The notes under the pieces were generated by a model. The model was given only the letters and a program-made list of their open reading frames with translations. It made no database searches and was not told the origin of the DNA. From Plakobranchus ocellatus (Eukaryota; Mollusca; Gastropoda; Plakobranchidae): a stretch of 25,000 nucleotides of DNA. Shown in pieces: positions 13,201 through 20,229 of the stretch. The stretch spans positions 153,350 to 178,349 of the forward strand of contig BLXT01000362.1 of the NCBI GenBank assembly GCA_019648995.1. Reading direction: 5' to 3'. Positions within the stretch are counted from its first letter, which is position 1; every line of letters starts with the position of its first letter. Position numbers and translations under genes: made by a program.

Positions 13201-15118
13201 TTTCTTTCTCTTCATTCATCGTTCTCTCACACACACTGTCTTATTAATGCTACAACATAGTGCTTTTATAGTATGTTATTACATTGATTTCATTTTGCTC
13301 TTATAGAAAATAGTTTTGTGAATAAATGTAATCGTAATCTGTTCAACTGTGAGGAATCCGTACATACAATATTGCTCAGATAATTAGTGAGTTATTGAAT
13401 AATGCCTCATTAACCTCTCTTATGCGCATGTTGTCACAATACAACCACGCGCGCGGATATTACGCGCTGACCGATGGTTGTTACAATACAACCACGCGCG
13501 CCGGTATGACGCACACGTCGATGGTTGTTTCAAAACAACACAGGCTATCGCTCTATTTAATCGAAAATTTCTCAACTCTGGCGTGTCTATGAGTCATGCT
13601 ATCTAATTGGTTAGATCCAATAATAACTACCAATCAAATTGCAGTTTATTTGAAGCACGTGGTCCCACGCAAAGCCAAGTTACAGTGCAAGAAGTGAGAG
13701 GCACTGCGTGCGATCGTGATATTGTCTTGTTTAGTGCCTGGACCTGTGAATTAGGCCTGTTTTTATGGCTTGATTGACAGAAGAGGGAAGGGATGAGAAG
13801 GGCGTAATGACTGATGATTATTTCAATATTCAATGGAATTTTTTGTGTTGTAATCATTGAAGGAAGAAGCTAGGCCTAGGCTAACTGAATGTTGAAGGCA
13901 AAGGGGAGAAGGGGTAACGTGGTTGTATTGAAGGATGCCAGTGTGTACAAGACAAAGGATAGGATGAATCGGAGAAAGTGAAAGGTGGGGTTGGGAGTGG
14001 TATAATTCAAGATGCTTGATTCGATGATAAAATTTTTGGTGACGCAATTTGATGAAAGGAGTTTGTTTTTGATGTCCAGCTTACACTGCGTCTGCTTTTT
14101 GTTTTTGCTATCTTACCTCATAAGTTACTTTGGTAAATAGACTGCGTCTAGGCCACACTTGGCACTGATTTAGCAGGCCTAGCCTGAGAGTACCGTTAGA
14201 TTTCTAGATGCTAGCTGTATAAGTTACTCGAGTCGTTATACCAGTAACATCGTCACTGCTGCTGCTCATATAATACACAGCATTTTTGTAACCTTCTATT
14301 TTAGTCAGCTTGAGACACACTCAGTATGAATACCGATATGGTTGAGATCATAGATCTAAGCAATCCCAATGTTCTGAGAGTGCTAGCAACTCAAGATGAT
14401 AGTAGTGCATCTACTGATCTCCTTTGTCGTTCTTTTTTTTCCCAATGTTTTCAACACAAAATAACTTTAAAACTTTTACAATTATGAACAATAAAATGGT
14501 TGTAGTGTCTGCTTTCAGAAAATATATACTTTGTTAGGTATAATCAAACAATCATAGGAGATAGAGCGTAAACAAACATGCACTGTCAGATTTGTACAGC
14601 TGGTTCAGCCAGTTACAACGTTTGCAAACAAAACTGCTAGGCAGCCGCCCACCGGGCGGTCTGATCTCGGGCCTCAGCCAGCGCATAAGTGGGGTTAACA
14701 TGATTGATCTATGATGTTCATATGCTATTGCCCCTGGTGTATTGGGCATTACTATAAAAACATTTTCAAAGATCTGGGATTGTAACAATGCCATATAATA
14801 TTGCAATTACGATTTTTTGGTGTTAGATTGTAGATTTGAATGTACCTAGATTTATTCCCAAGTTGTATAATGCAGCAAATATTTCTATACTTCCAAAATA
14901 ATTAGTATTAAATGTTCCATCCCATCTTGATCTAAATCTACATATAAGGCTTAGGTATAGATCTAGATCTGCAAGGTAATAGATCTAGCAAGAGTAGTAA
15001 AATTGTTCACCTGGTCTTTTCCTTGATCTCCAACTATGACAAACATGGAGCGATGTTTTGCACCAACTCCATTTTCAATCATCAGTCGGATACGGTTGTC
15101 TATCTTTTTTCTCACCAT
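988..15118 (-). CDS. NAT10: NAT10, RNA cytidine acetyltransferase (5' half, 13 coding exons, residues 1-545)
   Basis: NAT10 (yeast Kre33, bacterial TmcA) is a nucleolar ATP-dependent enzyme that makes N4-acetylcytidine in 18S rRNA and tRNAs and supports small-subunit assembly. Joining 13 exons (15011-15118, 10100-10191, 9584-9755, 8158-8280, 7484-7545, 6823-6937, 5313-5423, 4853-4986, 4282-4375, 3569-3667, 3040-3176, 2033-2172, 988-1235) gives 1635 nt, exactly 545 codons with no stop. It matches my memory of human NAT10 along its whole length. The N-terminus reads MVRKKIDNRIR; Walker A is ARGRGKSA (286-293) and Walker B is CIDEAAAIP (387-395). Residues up to about 500 cover the DUF1726-like and RecD-like helicase parts. 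The GNAT domain only begins in exon 13, and the acetyl-CoA site and tRNA-binding tail lie beyond position 1. The human protein is about 1025 residues, so roughly half is present. Every intron begins GT and ends AG. Start chosen: the first ATG of the conserved N-terminus, in AAAAAATGG context. Confidence 0.96.
2033..2172 (-). CDS. NAT10: NAT10 coding exon 12 (residues 416-462 plus one base)
   Basis: It encodes YEGTGRSLSLKLVQQLRQQS, followed by a poorly conserved loop (about residues 437-462, with KETKLAANMVKQGAEG) that varies in sequence across the family. The acceptor is TCTCAG|A and the donor is TCGG|GTGAGT, with codon 463 (Gly) split 1+2. Confidence 0.93.
3040..3176 (-). CDS. NAT10: NAT10 coding exon 11 with Walker B (residues 371-415 plus two bases)
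   Basis: It encodes YIHPSDSHKLGQAELV, CIDEAAAIPLPLVKNLLG and PYLVFMASTIN. The IDEAAAIP motif (388-395) is the Walker B box with the catalytic Asp-Glu pair. The acceptor is CAACAG|T and the donor is ATGG|GTAACA. Codon 416 (Gly) is split. Confidence 0.96.
3569..3667 (-). CDS. NAT10: NAT10 coding exon 10 (residues 338-370)
   Basis: It encodes EHIDYEIIQSTNPDFNKAVV and RVNIFRDHRQTIQ. The acceptor is CTCCAG|G and the donor is CAG|GTGAGC, phase 0. Confidence 0.96.
4282..4375 (-). CDS. NAT10: NAT10 coding exon 9 (residues 306-337)
   Basis: It encodes YSNIFVTAPSPENLKTLFEF and IFKGFDALDYQ, the helicase segment after the P-loop. The acceptor is TTCAG|A and the donor is CAG|GTAAGT, a full consensus, phase 0. 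Confidence 0.96.
4853..4986 (-). CDS. NAT10: NAT10 coding exon 8 with Walker A (residues 262-305 plus two bases)
   Basis: It encodes KFVDAIVEKTLRSTVVMTAA, then RGRGKSAALGLAMAAAVGF. The ARGRGKSA motif (286-293) is the nucleotide-binding P-loop of the RecD-like helicase domain, with Lys291 as the phosphate-binding lysine. The acceptor is GGTAG|G and the donor is TTGG|GTGAGT. Codon 306 (Gly) is split with exon 9. Confidence 0.96.
5313..5423 (-). CDS. NAT10: NAT10 coding exon 7 (residues 225-261)
   Basis: It encodes EQILSPQEVELEELKTSIQE and continues through LCRTLDQ. Two AG acceptors are possible. The upstream one (CATCAG|GAG) keeps frame and adds EQILSPQ, which aligns with the human linker, so it is preferred over the downstream CCTCAG|GAA. 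The donor is CAG|GTGAAT, phase 0. Confidence 0.9.
6542..6593. repeat. GC-rich stem-loop with B-box-like motif in NAT10 intron 6
   Basis: A perfect 9-bp inverted repeat (CCCTCTGTC at 6542-6550, GACAGAGGG at 6585-6593) encloses 34 bases. These contain a CTGG-GCG-CCAG hairpin and GGTTCGAAC, which resembles the RNA polymerase III B box found in tRNAs and tRNA-derived SINEs. It is much more GC-rich than its surroundings. It cannot be folded as a normal tRNA (too short, no anticodon arm). A decayed SINE piece is possible but unproven. Confidence 0.4.
6823..6937 (-). CDS. NAT10: NAT10 coding exon 6 (residues 186-224)
   Basis: It encodes FILSLASCENCIVVDDKLHL followed by IPISSHALNIKAAPTKSL. The acceptor is ATGGTAG|A and the donor is CTG|GTTTGT. 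The 3' end is the least conserved boundary, but the linker after ISSH to the next conserved segment has the same length as my remembered human sequence, which supports this donor. Confidence 0.88.
7484..7545 (-). CDS. NAT10: NAT10 coding exon 5 (residues 166-185 plus two bases)
   Basis: This short exon encodes DVHSRFRTEAHQDVVGRFNE. The acceptor is TTCCACAG|G and the donor is AAAG|GTAGGT. Codon 186 (Arg) is split 2+1 with exon 6. Confidence 0.95.
8158..8280 (-). CDS. NAT10: NAT10 coding exon 4 (residues 125-165)
   Basis: It encodes DFEALTPNLLARTIETVEGG and then LIVLLLHTMSSLKQLFTMSM. The glycine-rich VEGGG segment is a hallmark of the N-terminal domain of this family. The acceptor is TTAACAG|G and the donor is ATG|GTAAGG, phase 0. 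Confidence 0.96.
9584..9755 (-). CDS. NAT10: NAT10 coding exon 3 (residues 67-124)
   Basis: It encodes HRGKRMKELQKKIKSG, then DDPFELFISSTNIRYCYY and HKILGNTYGMCILQ, a strongly conserved stretch of the N-terminal (DUF1726-type) region. The acceptor is TTTCTAG|T and the donor is CAA|GTGAGT, phase 0. Confidence 0.96.
10100..10191 (-). CDS. NAT10: NAT10 coding exon 2 (residues 37-66 plus two bases)
   Basis: It encodes VVVLHHMLSKAEVKSRP then SVLWCYKKELGFS, which matches the family. The acceptor is TTTAAG|G and the donor is AGTAG|GTTAGT. The exon ends with two bases of codon 67 (Ser), completed by exon 3. Confidence 0.95.
11563..11624. repeat. CT-rich microsatellite tract
   Basis: An almost pure pyrimidine tract on the plus strand, made of (CT)n blocks interrupted by T runs, lies in NAT10 intron 1. 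Confidence 0.9.
11976..12039. repeat. 13-bp perfect inverted repeat, possible MITE remnant
   Basis: AGGTGATGAAACC (11976-11988) and GGTTTCATCACCT (12027-12039) are exact reverse complements separated by 38 bases. Inside, CACAC and GTGTG form a further short pair. CATCACC-type words also occur nearby (around 11258 and 12206). This could be a small foldback element or chance; no target-site duplication was identified. Confidence 0.4.
12675..12780. repeat. CT-rich low-complexity tract
   Basis: This plus-strand pyrimidine-rich stretch of TCTCT and CTTT words explains the open reading frame that crosses it. Confidence 0.75.
12917..12960. repeat. CT/CA microsatellite
   Basis: A C-rich pyrimidine block is followed by (TC)n and then (AC)n on the plus strand. 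A weaker CT/CA stretch lies at about 13193-13239. Confidence 0.8.
13431..13540. repeat. CpG-rich 47-bp tandem repeat, 2.3 copies, each able to form a hairpin
   Basis: Copy 1 is 13431-13477, copy 2 is 13478-13524, and a partial third copy is 13525-13540. Each unit starts TTGT-ACAATACAACCACGCG-like and ends CGATGG. ACAACCA near the start and TGGTTGT at the junction are reverse complements (13441-13447 with 13475-13481; 13488-13494 with 13522-13528), so each copy can form a stem around a CG-rich core. About 14 CpG dinucleotides fall in roughly 95 bases, far above the surrounding AT-rich intron. Confidence 0.85.
13590..13661. promoter_or_regulatory. Cluster of AP-1-like, CCAAT and E-box motifs in NAT10 intron 1
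   Basis: TGAGTCA (13590-13596), ATTGG (13606-13610), CCAAT (13617-13621 and 13630-13634) and the E-box CACGTG (13656-13661) lie within 72 bases, just beside the CpG-rich tandem repeat. This is a plausible internal promoter or enhancer, either for a shorter NAT10 transcript or an antisense one. Motif matches alone are weak evidence. Confidence 0.3.
14645..14659. repeat. GC-rich 6-bp hairpin
   Basis: CCGCCC (14645-14650) and GGGCGG (14654-14659) pair around the loop ACC. The hairpin sits in a short GC-richer island of intron 1 (about 14635-14695). No RNA gene is recognised there. Confidence 0.6.
15011..15118 (-). CDS. NAT10: NAT10 coding exon 1 (residues 1-36)
   Basis: This exon begins with the start ATG (15116-15118) and encodes MVRKKIDNRIR through GDQGKDQ, the conserved family N-terminus. 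The donor is CAG|GTGAAC and the intron phase is 0. No in-frame ATG of family character is seen upstream. Transcription must start to the right of 15118, so the promoter is expected in the next few hundred bases. Confidence 0.95.
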
Positions 15119-15434
15119 TTTTTACCAAAAGATGAGAACAACTTTGACAAAATTAATAATTCTTTAATTTCACATTAAGAGACGAGATGCTAGGCTCTGT
15201 TCAACTTTTGTTTACAACAACCATACAACATGCGGCAGTAGTTGTTATTTTTCGTTTCAGCAAATTTGTTGATAGGAGTTTTAATTTCACAAATTTGTTC
15301 AGGGGGTGTATTCGTCTTTGATGCCGAGAGATTGTTAAGAGATTACAAAAAAGTTACCGTTCTTCTAGCATGCTTCTAATTTACTGGTGGTTTAAAAAAA
15401 AATACACACATACATATATTAAACATATATATAG
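15119..15434 (-). promoter_or_regulatory. Presumed NAT10 5' UTR and promoter region
   Basis: This is the interval directly upstream of the NAT10 start codon, up to the palindrome at 15435. The untranslated leader and core promoter should lie here unless there is a further non-coding exon. No TATA box is convincing and no CpG island is present. The position follows from the gene; the boundaries are arbitrary. Confidence 0.35.
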
Positions 15435-15498
15435 GAAACGAGCATGACATAAAATATAACCTTAACGTTAAGGTTATATTTTATGTCATGCTCGTTTC
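15435..15498. repeat. Perfect 64-bp palindrome (two 32-bp arms, no spacer)
   Basis: The left arm 15435-15466 (starting GAAACGAGCATGACAT) is the exact reverse complement of the right arm 15467-15498, with the centre at AAC|GTT and no mismatches. The flanks (G at 15434, T at 15499) break the symmetry. It lies about 320 bases upstream of the NAT10 start and directly before a retroelement-like segment, so it may be an inverted 5' end of an insertion. Confidence 0.95.
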
Positions 15499-15790
15499 TT
15501 TAGTATGTTTCTTTGGTAGATTATTTGTGTTAGTCATTTTTTTTCTGATAAAGCCTCATGGCGAAACGTTTATCCGTATACTCTGTGTTGTTTCATTTGT
15601 TTTTTATAAGTTTAAGTTGGTGGTTGTTTTCTTTTACAATATTTATTTCCTTGCCTTCTACCACCATTGCATCTTCAAGATCCTTAAACTTATTTATCTG
15701 TTTCTGGGAGTGTGGTATTTGTATACATTTCTTACTTATACGTATATATAAAATTTGGGAGGGATATATTTCCCTAACATAATCGCGTTA
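15499..15790 (+). mobile_element. Possible retroelement terminal fragment with GCC-loop-GGC-GAAACG fold
   Basis: At 15547-15574 GATAAA pairs with TTTATC, and inside that GCC-TCAT-GGC forms a stem followed by an unpaired GAAACG. The order CTGATAA-stem-GAAAC resembles the hammerhead-like or conserved ends of Penelope-like and other retroelements known from molluscs. Downstream is a T-rich stretch with no real coding content. No reverse transcriptase or target duplication is seen, so identity rests on one short structure beside a palindrome. The right boundary is a guess. Confidence 0.3.
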
Positions 15791-17147
15791 TTTAGGCCCT
15801 ATTTTGAGTTGCAATTTTATAAAAATCAAGTTTTTATATCTAAGGACATATTTGTCCCTAGATCGAGGAAAATATATTCCCTAAAACAAGTATCTTGAAG
15901 ATGTTTTACTGGTTTTATTCTTTCACAATATATTCATCCCTGAAGTGAGTTTTTATGAAGGAAAAATTAAAATATAAATGAGGGATACTACTCTAATTGA
16001 ATTCGATTTTAACGAAGTGTCCGTTTCATTCCTATGTTTCGGGTTCTGTGGTATAATGAAATAATAATTTAAAAAAACAACATGCCGATAACAAAAATTA
16101 AATTCAAAACATATAATAAGCTTTTTTACTCATGCGGTTTTTCGTTGGCGTTGGTTTCGATTCATCATTCCGAACTTGTTTTAGATATTAGGCTATCTTT
16201 TTAAGATCAATTGCATTCTCAATGGTCCGCCGTCCTAAGTCAACGCCGTTTCTAAGCATTGAGCCTGGCATGTTCTCAAAGTGGAGAACCGCTATTTATT
16301 TATAGCTCCCTATCAAAACACATAGGATGACGGGCTAGCTACACATCTAGGGCGATATAAATATTTCTAGGCAGCATGGTGTGCGCACCTTGAGAAATTA
16401 GATTTAAAAACGTTTTAAATTTCTGAAAGTATTTAAAAGATTACAGTACTCGCATTTAATTAGATTTAGTTTATTTCTATACAAAATCGGTGGATTTTGA
16501 CTAGAATTTGATCTAGATGGGTTTTATGAATGTTTCTTTGACCGCCCTTTTAAAAATAGATTTTGTTTTTACCGAGCAGTCATGAAATCTTCTATTAAGT
16601 GTATGTGTTGTCAAATCACCGGTTGGGCGAGTCAGTGGCATGCTTTATCTTCTCCAATTCCAAAGATGTATTGCAATGCTGTTTCGATTTATTTTTAAAA
16701 TGTCTAAACTTGATCTAATGTCTAAGTATCTGTATGAAAGTATTTGGGCTACAAATTAATTGGTCTAAACATCATTCTCAAAAATAAAATTAGTCGGTAT
16801 TAATATGCACTCCGAGATTAAGTCTTTTAAAACATTGAAACCTGACTGTGTTGCAAAAAAAAAAAAAAAACTATACTAAGAAACCTCCGCACAAAAATGG
16901 TGGGCCTAATGTATGTCGAGAAAAAGAGAAAAGATACCCCATTTATTCATCTTTTTTTTTATATGAATATCATAGATCAAATTTATTAACAACCCTAACC
17001 AGGCACCGGCTGAAAGCACTGCACATGCTTGGCCTTGCAATGTTATTATTGTTTATTTTATAATGATGAAAGCAGTTGTACACAGGCGAGGCAAAACTAT
17101 AAAATGTATGTGCGGCTAGCTCAACCAAATATGGAACTGGTTACTGG
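15791..17147. other. Intergenic AT-rich DNA, no gene seen
   Basis: Several short GGGA/TCCC-type inverted words flank AT cores (for example near 15758-15774 and 15843-15859). A TATAAATA-like word lies near 16354. No open frame has protein-like content and no RNA gene is recognised. Confidence 0.6.
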
Positions 17148-17156
17148 NNCCCCCCC

Positions 17157-17206
<50 letters not shown>
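17148..17206. repeat. Assembly gap (NN) followed by poly(C) and (CT)n
   Basis: Two undetermined bases at 17148-17149 are followed by 18 C (17150-17167) and then about 19 CT units. The unknown bases beside a homopolymer suggest that the true repeat length is uncertain. Confidence 0.95.
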
Positions 17207-17207
<1 letters not shown>

Positions 17208-17285
17208 TATTCAATAAATAACGAAAATTGTATGATTGGTTTGATCTGATTGTGTGAGTCGGCCAGTTCTTTTCTTTGGCGATCT

Positions 17286-17311
17286 CAGGCTTGTATGTCC
17301 TGTCAAGCCTG
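17286..17311. repeat. 8-bp perfect inverted repeat with 10-base loop
   Basis: CAGGCTTG (17286-17293) and CAAGCCTG (17304-17311) are exact reverse complements. The stem is too short for a microRNA precursor and no RNA family is recognised. Confidence 0.6.
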
Positions 17312-19852
17312 GTGCTGGTGTAGAGGAATTCAATTTTGTGTAAAAAAGAAAATAAAAAAGGTCCACTTGCAAGCACAAACTTAAATAAATTAATTGCAAG
17401 TAAGCATCAAAGAAAAAAAATATGTATAGTGTGTAGCTTAAAAAATGTACCAACTGACTCAAAGTTTCCTAGGCCAATGTATCGCAATTGAAATTGTTAT
17501 GAAAAGTTTGCATTTTTCATAACTTTTTTTTTTTAATTTAATTAAAGATAGGACTTCTAATTTTCAAAAACACAAAGGAAAAGTCAACTTTTTAAATTCA
17601 AATTTGTATAAATAGATCTATTTAGTTTGAAACTTTTGACATATAAAAAATAATGACAAAGCACATCTATAAATACCATTTTCTGTACATAATGCTTTCT
17701 TTGCCATGTAAAAAATGTGTATACTTATACTATTTTTCTTTTTGTGTGCTTAAAAAATCATAATCAATAATGTTTTTTCACCTCGCATGAACCTCATTAT
17801 CTTAATCATTAAATGCATCGTTGCCTGGCTTTACTATCTAAAGTTGATGATTATTAATTGAGACCAAACCAACTGAATTTGAAGTTGCAGTTTGAATATT
17901 TGAAATCAATGATAAAGGCTGAAATTGCATTCTGTGAGGTAAACATAATCATTTGAAAGTGTGCAGAGTGTAACAAAAGTAATAATACATGTATGGAGGG
18001 GAAAAAAATTTAAAAATCTATGTTCTAAAAAATGAAAAAATCTGATTCATTAGGACCAGTGGCCCAAGTAAATCTGTTTCATATTTTCAAATTTAATTTC
18101 GTGCATAGATTTTGTCATAGAAAGCAGATATTATCATCTGCAAAGTACTTAGGCAAGTTAGAAATCACATGACCAATATTTTAAAGGCAGAAAAATTTCT
18201 TTGAACAAACACAGCAATTTTGCCTAGCAGTATAAAGAGAAAATTGTCATTTGACTTGTAGCTTTAAGGCATAATATGGTAAAAAAAAAATTGTGCATTT
18301 TTTCATGAATATTAAAATGAATTCTGTTGTAGTACAAAAATGTAGGCACAGTTGTTTCGATGCGACATATCAACATTTTATGCAGGTTTATCACAACTTA
18401 AAAGTTAGGTTTGCTTTTATTACACAGGAAAAAGGATTGCCATGCCAGTTTTTGAAAATAAATTAGTATTTTTTCGGATATTTATGTCTGAATGATCTTA
18501 AGCTCTAAAGAGTTCACTGATACAATAGCTGGTCATTGAAAACAGTTTATAGATGAAAGTAATAGTTAAATGATTACTTCAAAAAAGAAAATAATTTTCA
18601 TCCAAAAGTGAGGGCCTTTTTTTAAAACAATATTCCAATATAATGAAGAAAATGTCCTAAAATGTAAATTTCACAAGAAAATGATTTTCAAGAAAAAAAA
18701 AATATTTAGCCACAACAAAAGCTAAAAATGACAGATTAAATATTACTGCTATTTCTCATATGACAGAAATCAGTCTTTTCTTTAAAATTAAATTAAAAAA
18801 AAAAAAAAAGAAAACAGAATACAATACATTGTTTTCTACATCAACTGCTTTGTTGCTGTTTTTTTCAACCAAGTTCAGAAATTTGTTAGGGAACAGCTAG
18901 CACAGTGATTATCAAGAAAATTTATAGCAAAACTCTTATGACATCAAATTTTTAAGCTCTCTACTTTGTATAGGATTAAGCAACAGGTGCCATCTGACTT
19001 GTGACTTGAATCTACCATGTCAATTGTTATCTGGCATAACTCTCCTATAATAATAAAAAGAAACCAGGAGAACACTCAATAGATCATGACTAACTTGTAA
19101 AAACATGGTTCGGACTCCCTATGTTTGTCATTATGCCAATGTCATTCCTAAAAAAAGCCCATTGATTACATAATTTGTTGTGATACTAGCAATCATATTA
19201 AAAAAAAAAAACAAGAGAAGGAGAGTGAGAGCAGAAGGACAAAATTACATGACATATGGTTTGGTACATGAGAATGGAGAATAAAAAATTGTATTTATGG
19301 ATAAACAACAAATTGTAAAATTAACTGACAAATAAGAATCAATTAAAAAATTATGCAACTAATTATGCAAAAGAACACAAAAACAGAAAGATAGACAAAT
19401 AAATTAACGAAATATATCTTTAAATTCAACGGTATCTTATGATAAAAATGACAAAATGAGAGTGGGATGTCCATAGAAAAAAAAAAGAAAGAAAAAAAAT
19501 GATGTTGAAAATTAAAGGTAAAAAAAAAGAAATAGAAAAAATGGAGAAAAAAGGGAAGGCAAGAAGAAGCAACTATGATGAAATAAGAATGAATTATTAA
19601 CAAAGAAATAATTTTTAGTTTTATGGATTGTTATATGATTTCAAAATTTCATGAGAGCAAGAACACTCGTAAAAGTTCATACAATCAATATGAAAATGAC
19701 ATATCACATTATGTAAACAGATCGCAAAAAATATATTTTTTTATGAGATAAATAGGTTTCATCATTGTCTTTAAATTTTATACAGCATTGATTTTCATTT
19801 TTTTTAATAAAGTTAGGTTTTCAAAGCTCTACAGTGAGTCTTTGAAACTCAA
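17312..19852. other. Intergenic AT-rich DNA with purine tracts, no gene seen
   Basis: This long stretch has many A and T runs. A purine-rich tract at about 19480-19565 produces a phenylalanine-rich spurious frame on the minus strand. I see no exon, RNA gene or mobile element. Confidence 0.65.
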
Positions 19853-19858
19853 TTTATT
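19853..19858 (-). terminator. Polyadenylation signal AATAAA
   Basis: AATAAA on the minus strand lies about 75 bases past the stop codon of the 281-residue gene, a sensible distance for its 3' end. Such hexamers are common in AT-rich DNA, so this is position-supported only. Confidence 0.45.
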
Positions 19859-19933
19859 TCAAAACCGTTACAACAAGCAACAAAAACAGCACTGAAATTG
19901 CTGTCTGCATTATAACCACTACCTCATAACACT

Positions 19934-20229
19934 TTAATTGATCATTGGAGAAGGCATGACTCGAGGAAGACTTTGCAGGCTCTGAGAATTACTGTTTTTG
20001 AGCTGATCCATAAGCTCCCGCCTGCGTGCCACCTCTTCCCGAAGTTTTCTGTACTCTGGGTGGTTCAACTTATAACTGAGCTTCCACAGAACAGGTTTTG
20101 AGCGTGGTGTGTACCTCTGGCCAAACATATCTGTCTTCTGACCTTTAGGAGGAGGCGTTGGTGGAGGAGATGGAACCGGCACAAATCTGTGTGCATACTT
20201 CTTAAAGTTGTCAGGAGGGAGAATATCAC
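19934..20229 (-). CDS. TEPP/SPMIP8-like gene, second coding exon
   Basis: After AACCAG| it completes Gly184 and continues DILPPDNFKKYAHRFVPVP, then GQRYTPRSKPVLWKLSYKL, ending PRVMPSPMIN and TAA (19934-19936). Frame and hydrophilic composition continue those of the preceding exon. Confidence 0.85.

Larger units (their letters stand above)
10192..15010 (-). other. NAT10 intron 1 (4.8 kb)
   Basis: This is the largest intron, between CAG|GTGAAC at its right end and TTTAAG|G at its left. It holds pyrimidine microsatellites, a 47-bp CpG-rich tandem repeat, a cluster of promoter-type motifs, a 13-bp inverted repeat and a GC-rich hairpin, each listed separately. None of the long reading frames inside it has protein-like composition or recognisable homology. 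Confidence 0.85.

Noticed and set aside
15545..15574. Active hammerhead ribozyme
   Set aside because: The conserved G of CTGANGA is A here, and I could not find a clean stem III with a cleavage site.
15488..15782. Two overlapping plus-strand frames of 87 and 74 residues after the palindrome
   Set aside because: Phenylalanine- and leucine-rich sequence comes from T-rich DNA; no reverse transcriptase or endonuclease motif is present.
17286..17311. microRNA precursor
   Set aside because: The stem is only 8 bp with no extended pairing on either side.
17029..17376. Frames crossing the NN gap and CT repeat
   Set aside because: They encode Pro and Ser-Leu or Arg-Glu repeats derived from the microsatellite and include undetermined residues.
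19343..19603. 86-residue minus-strand frame
   Set aside because: Phenylalanine-rich output of a purine tract; not protein-like.
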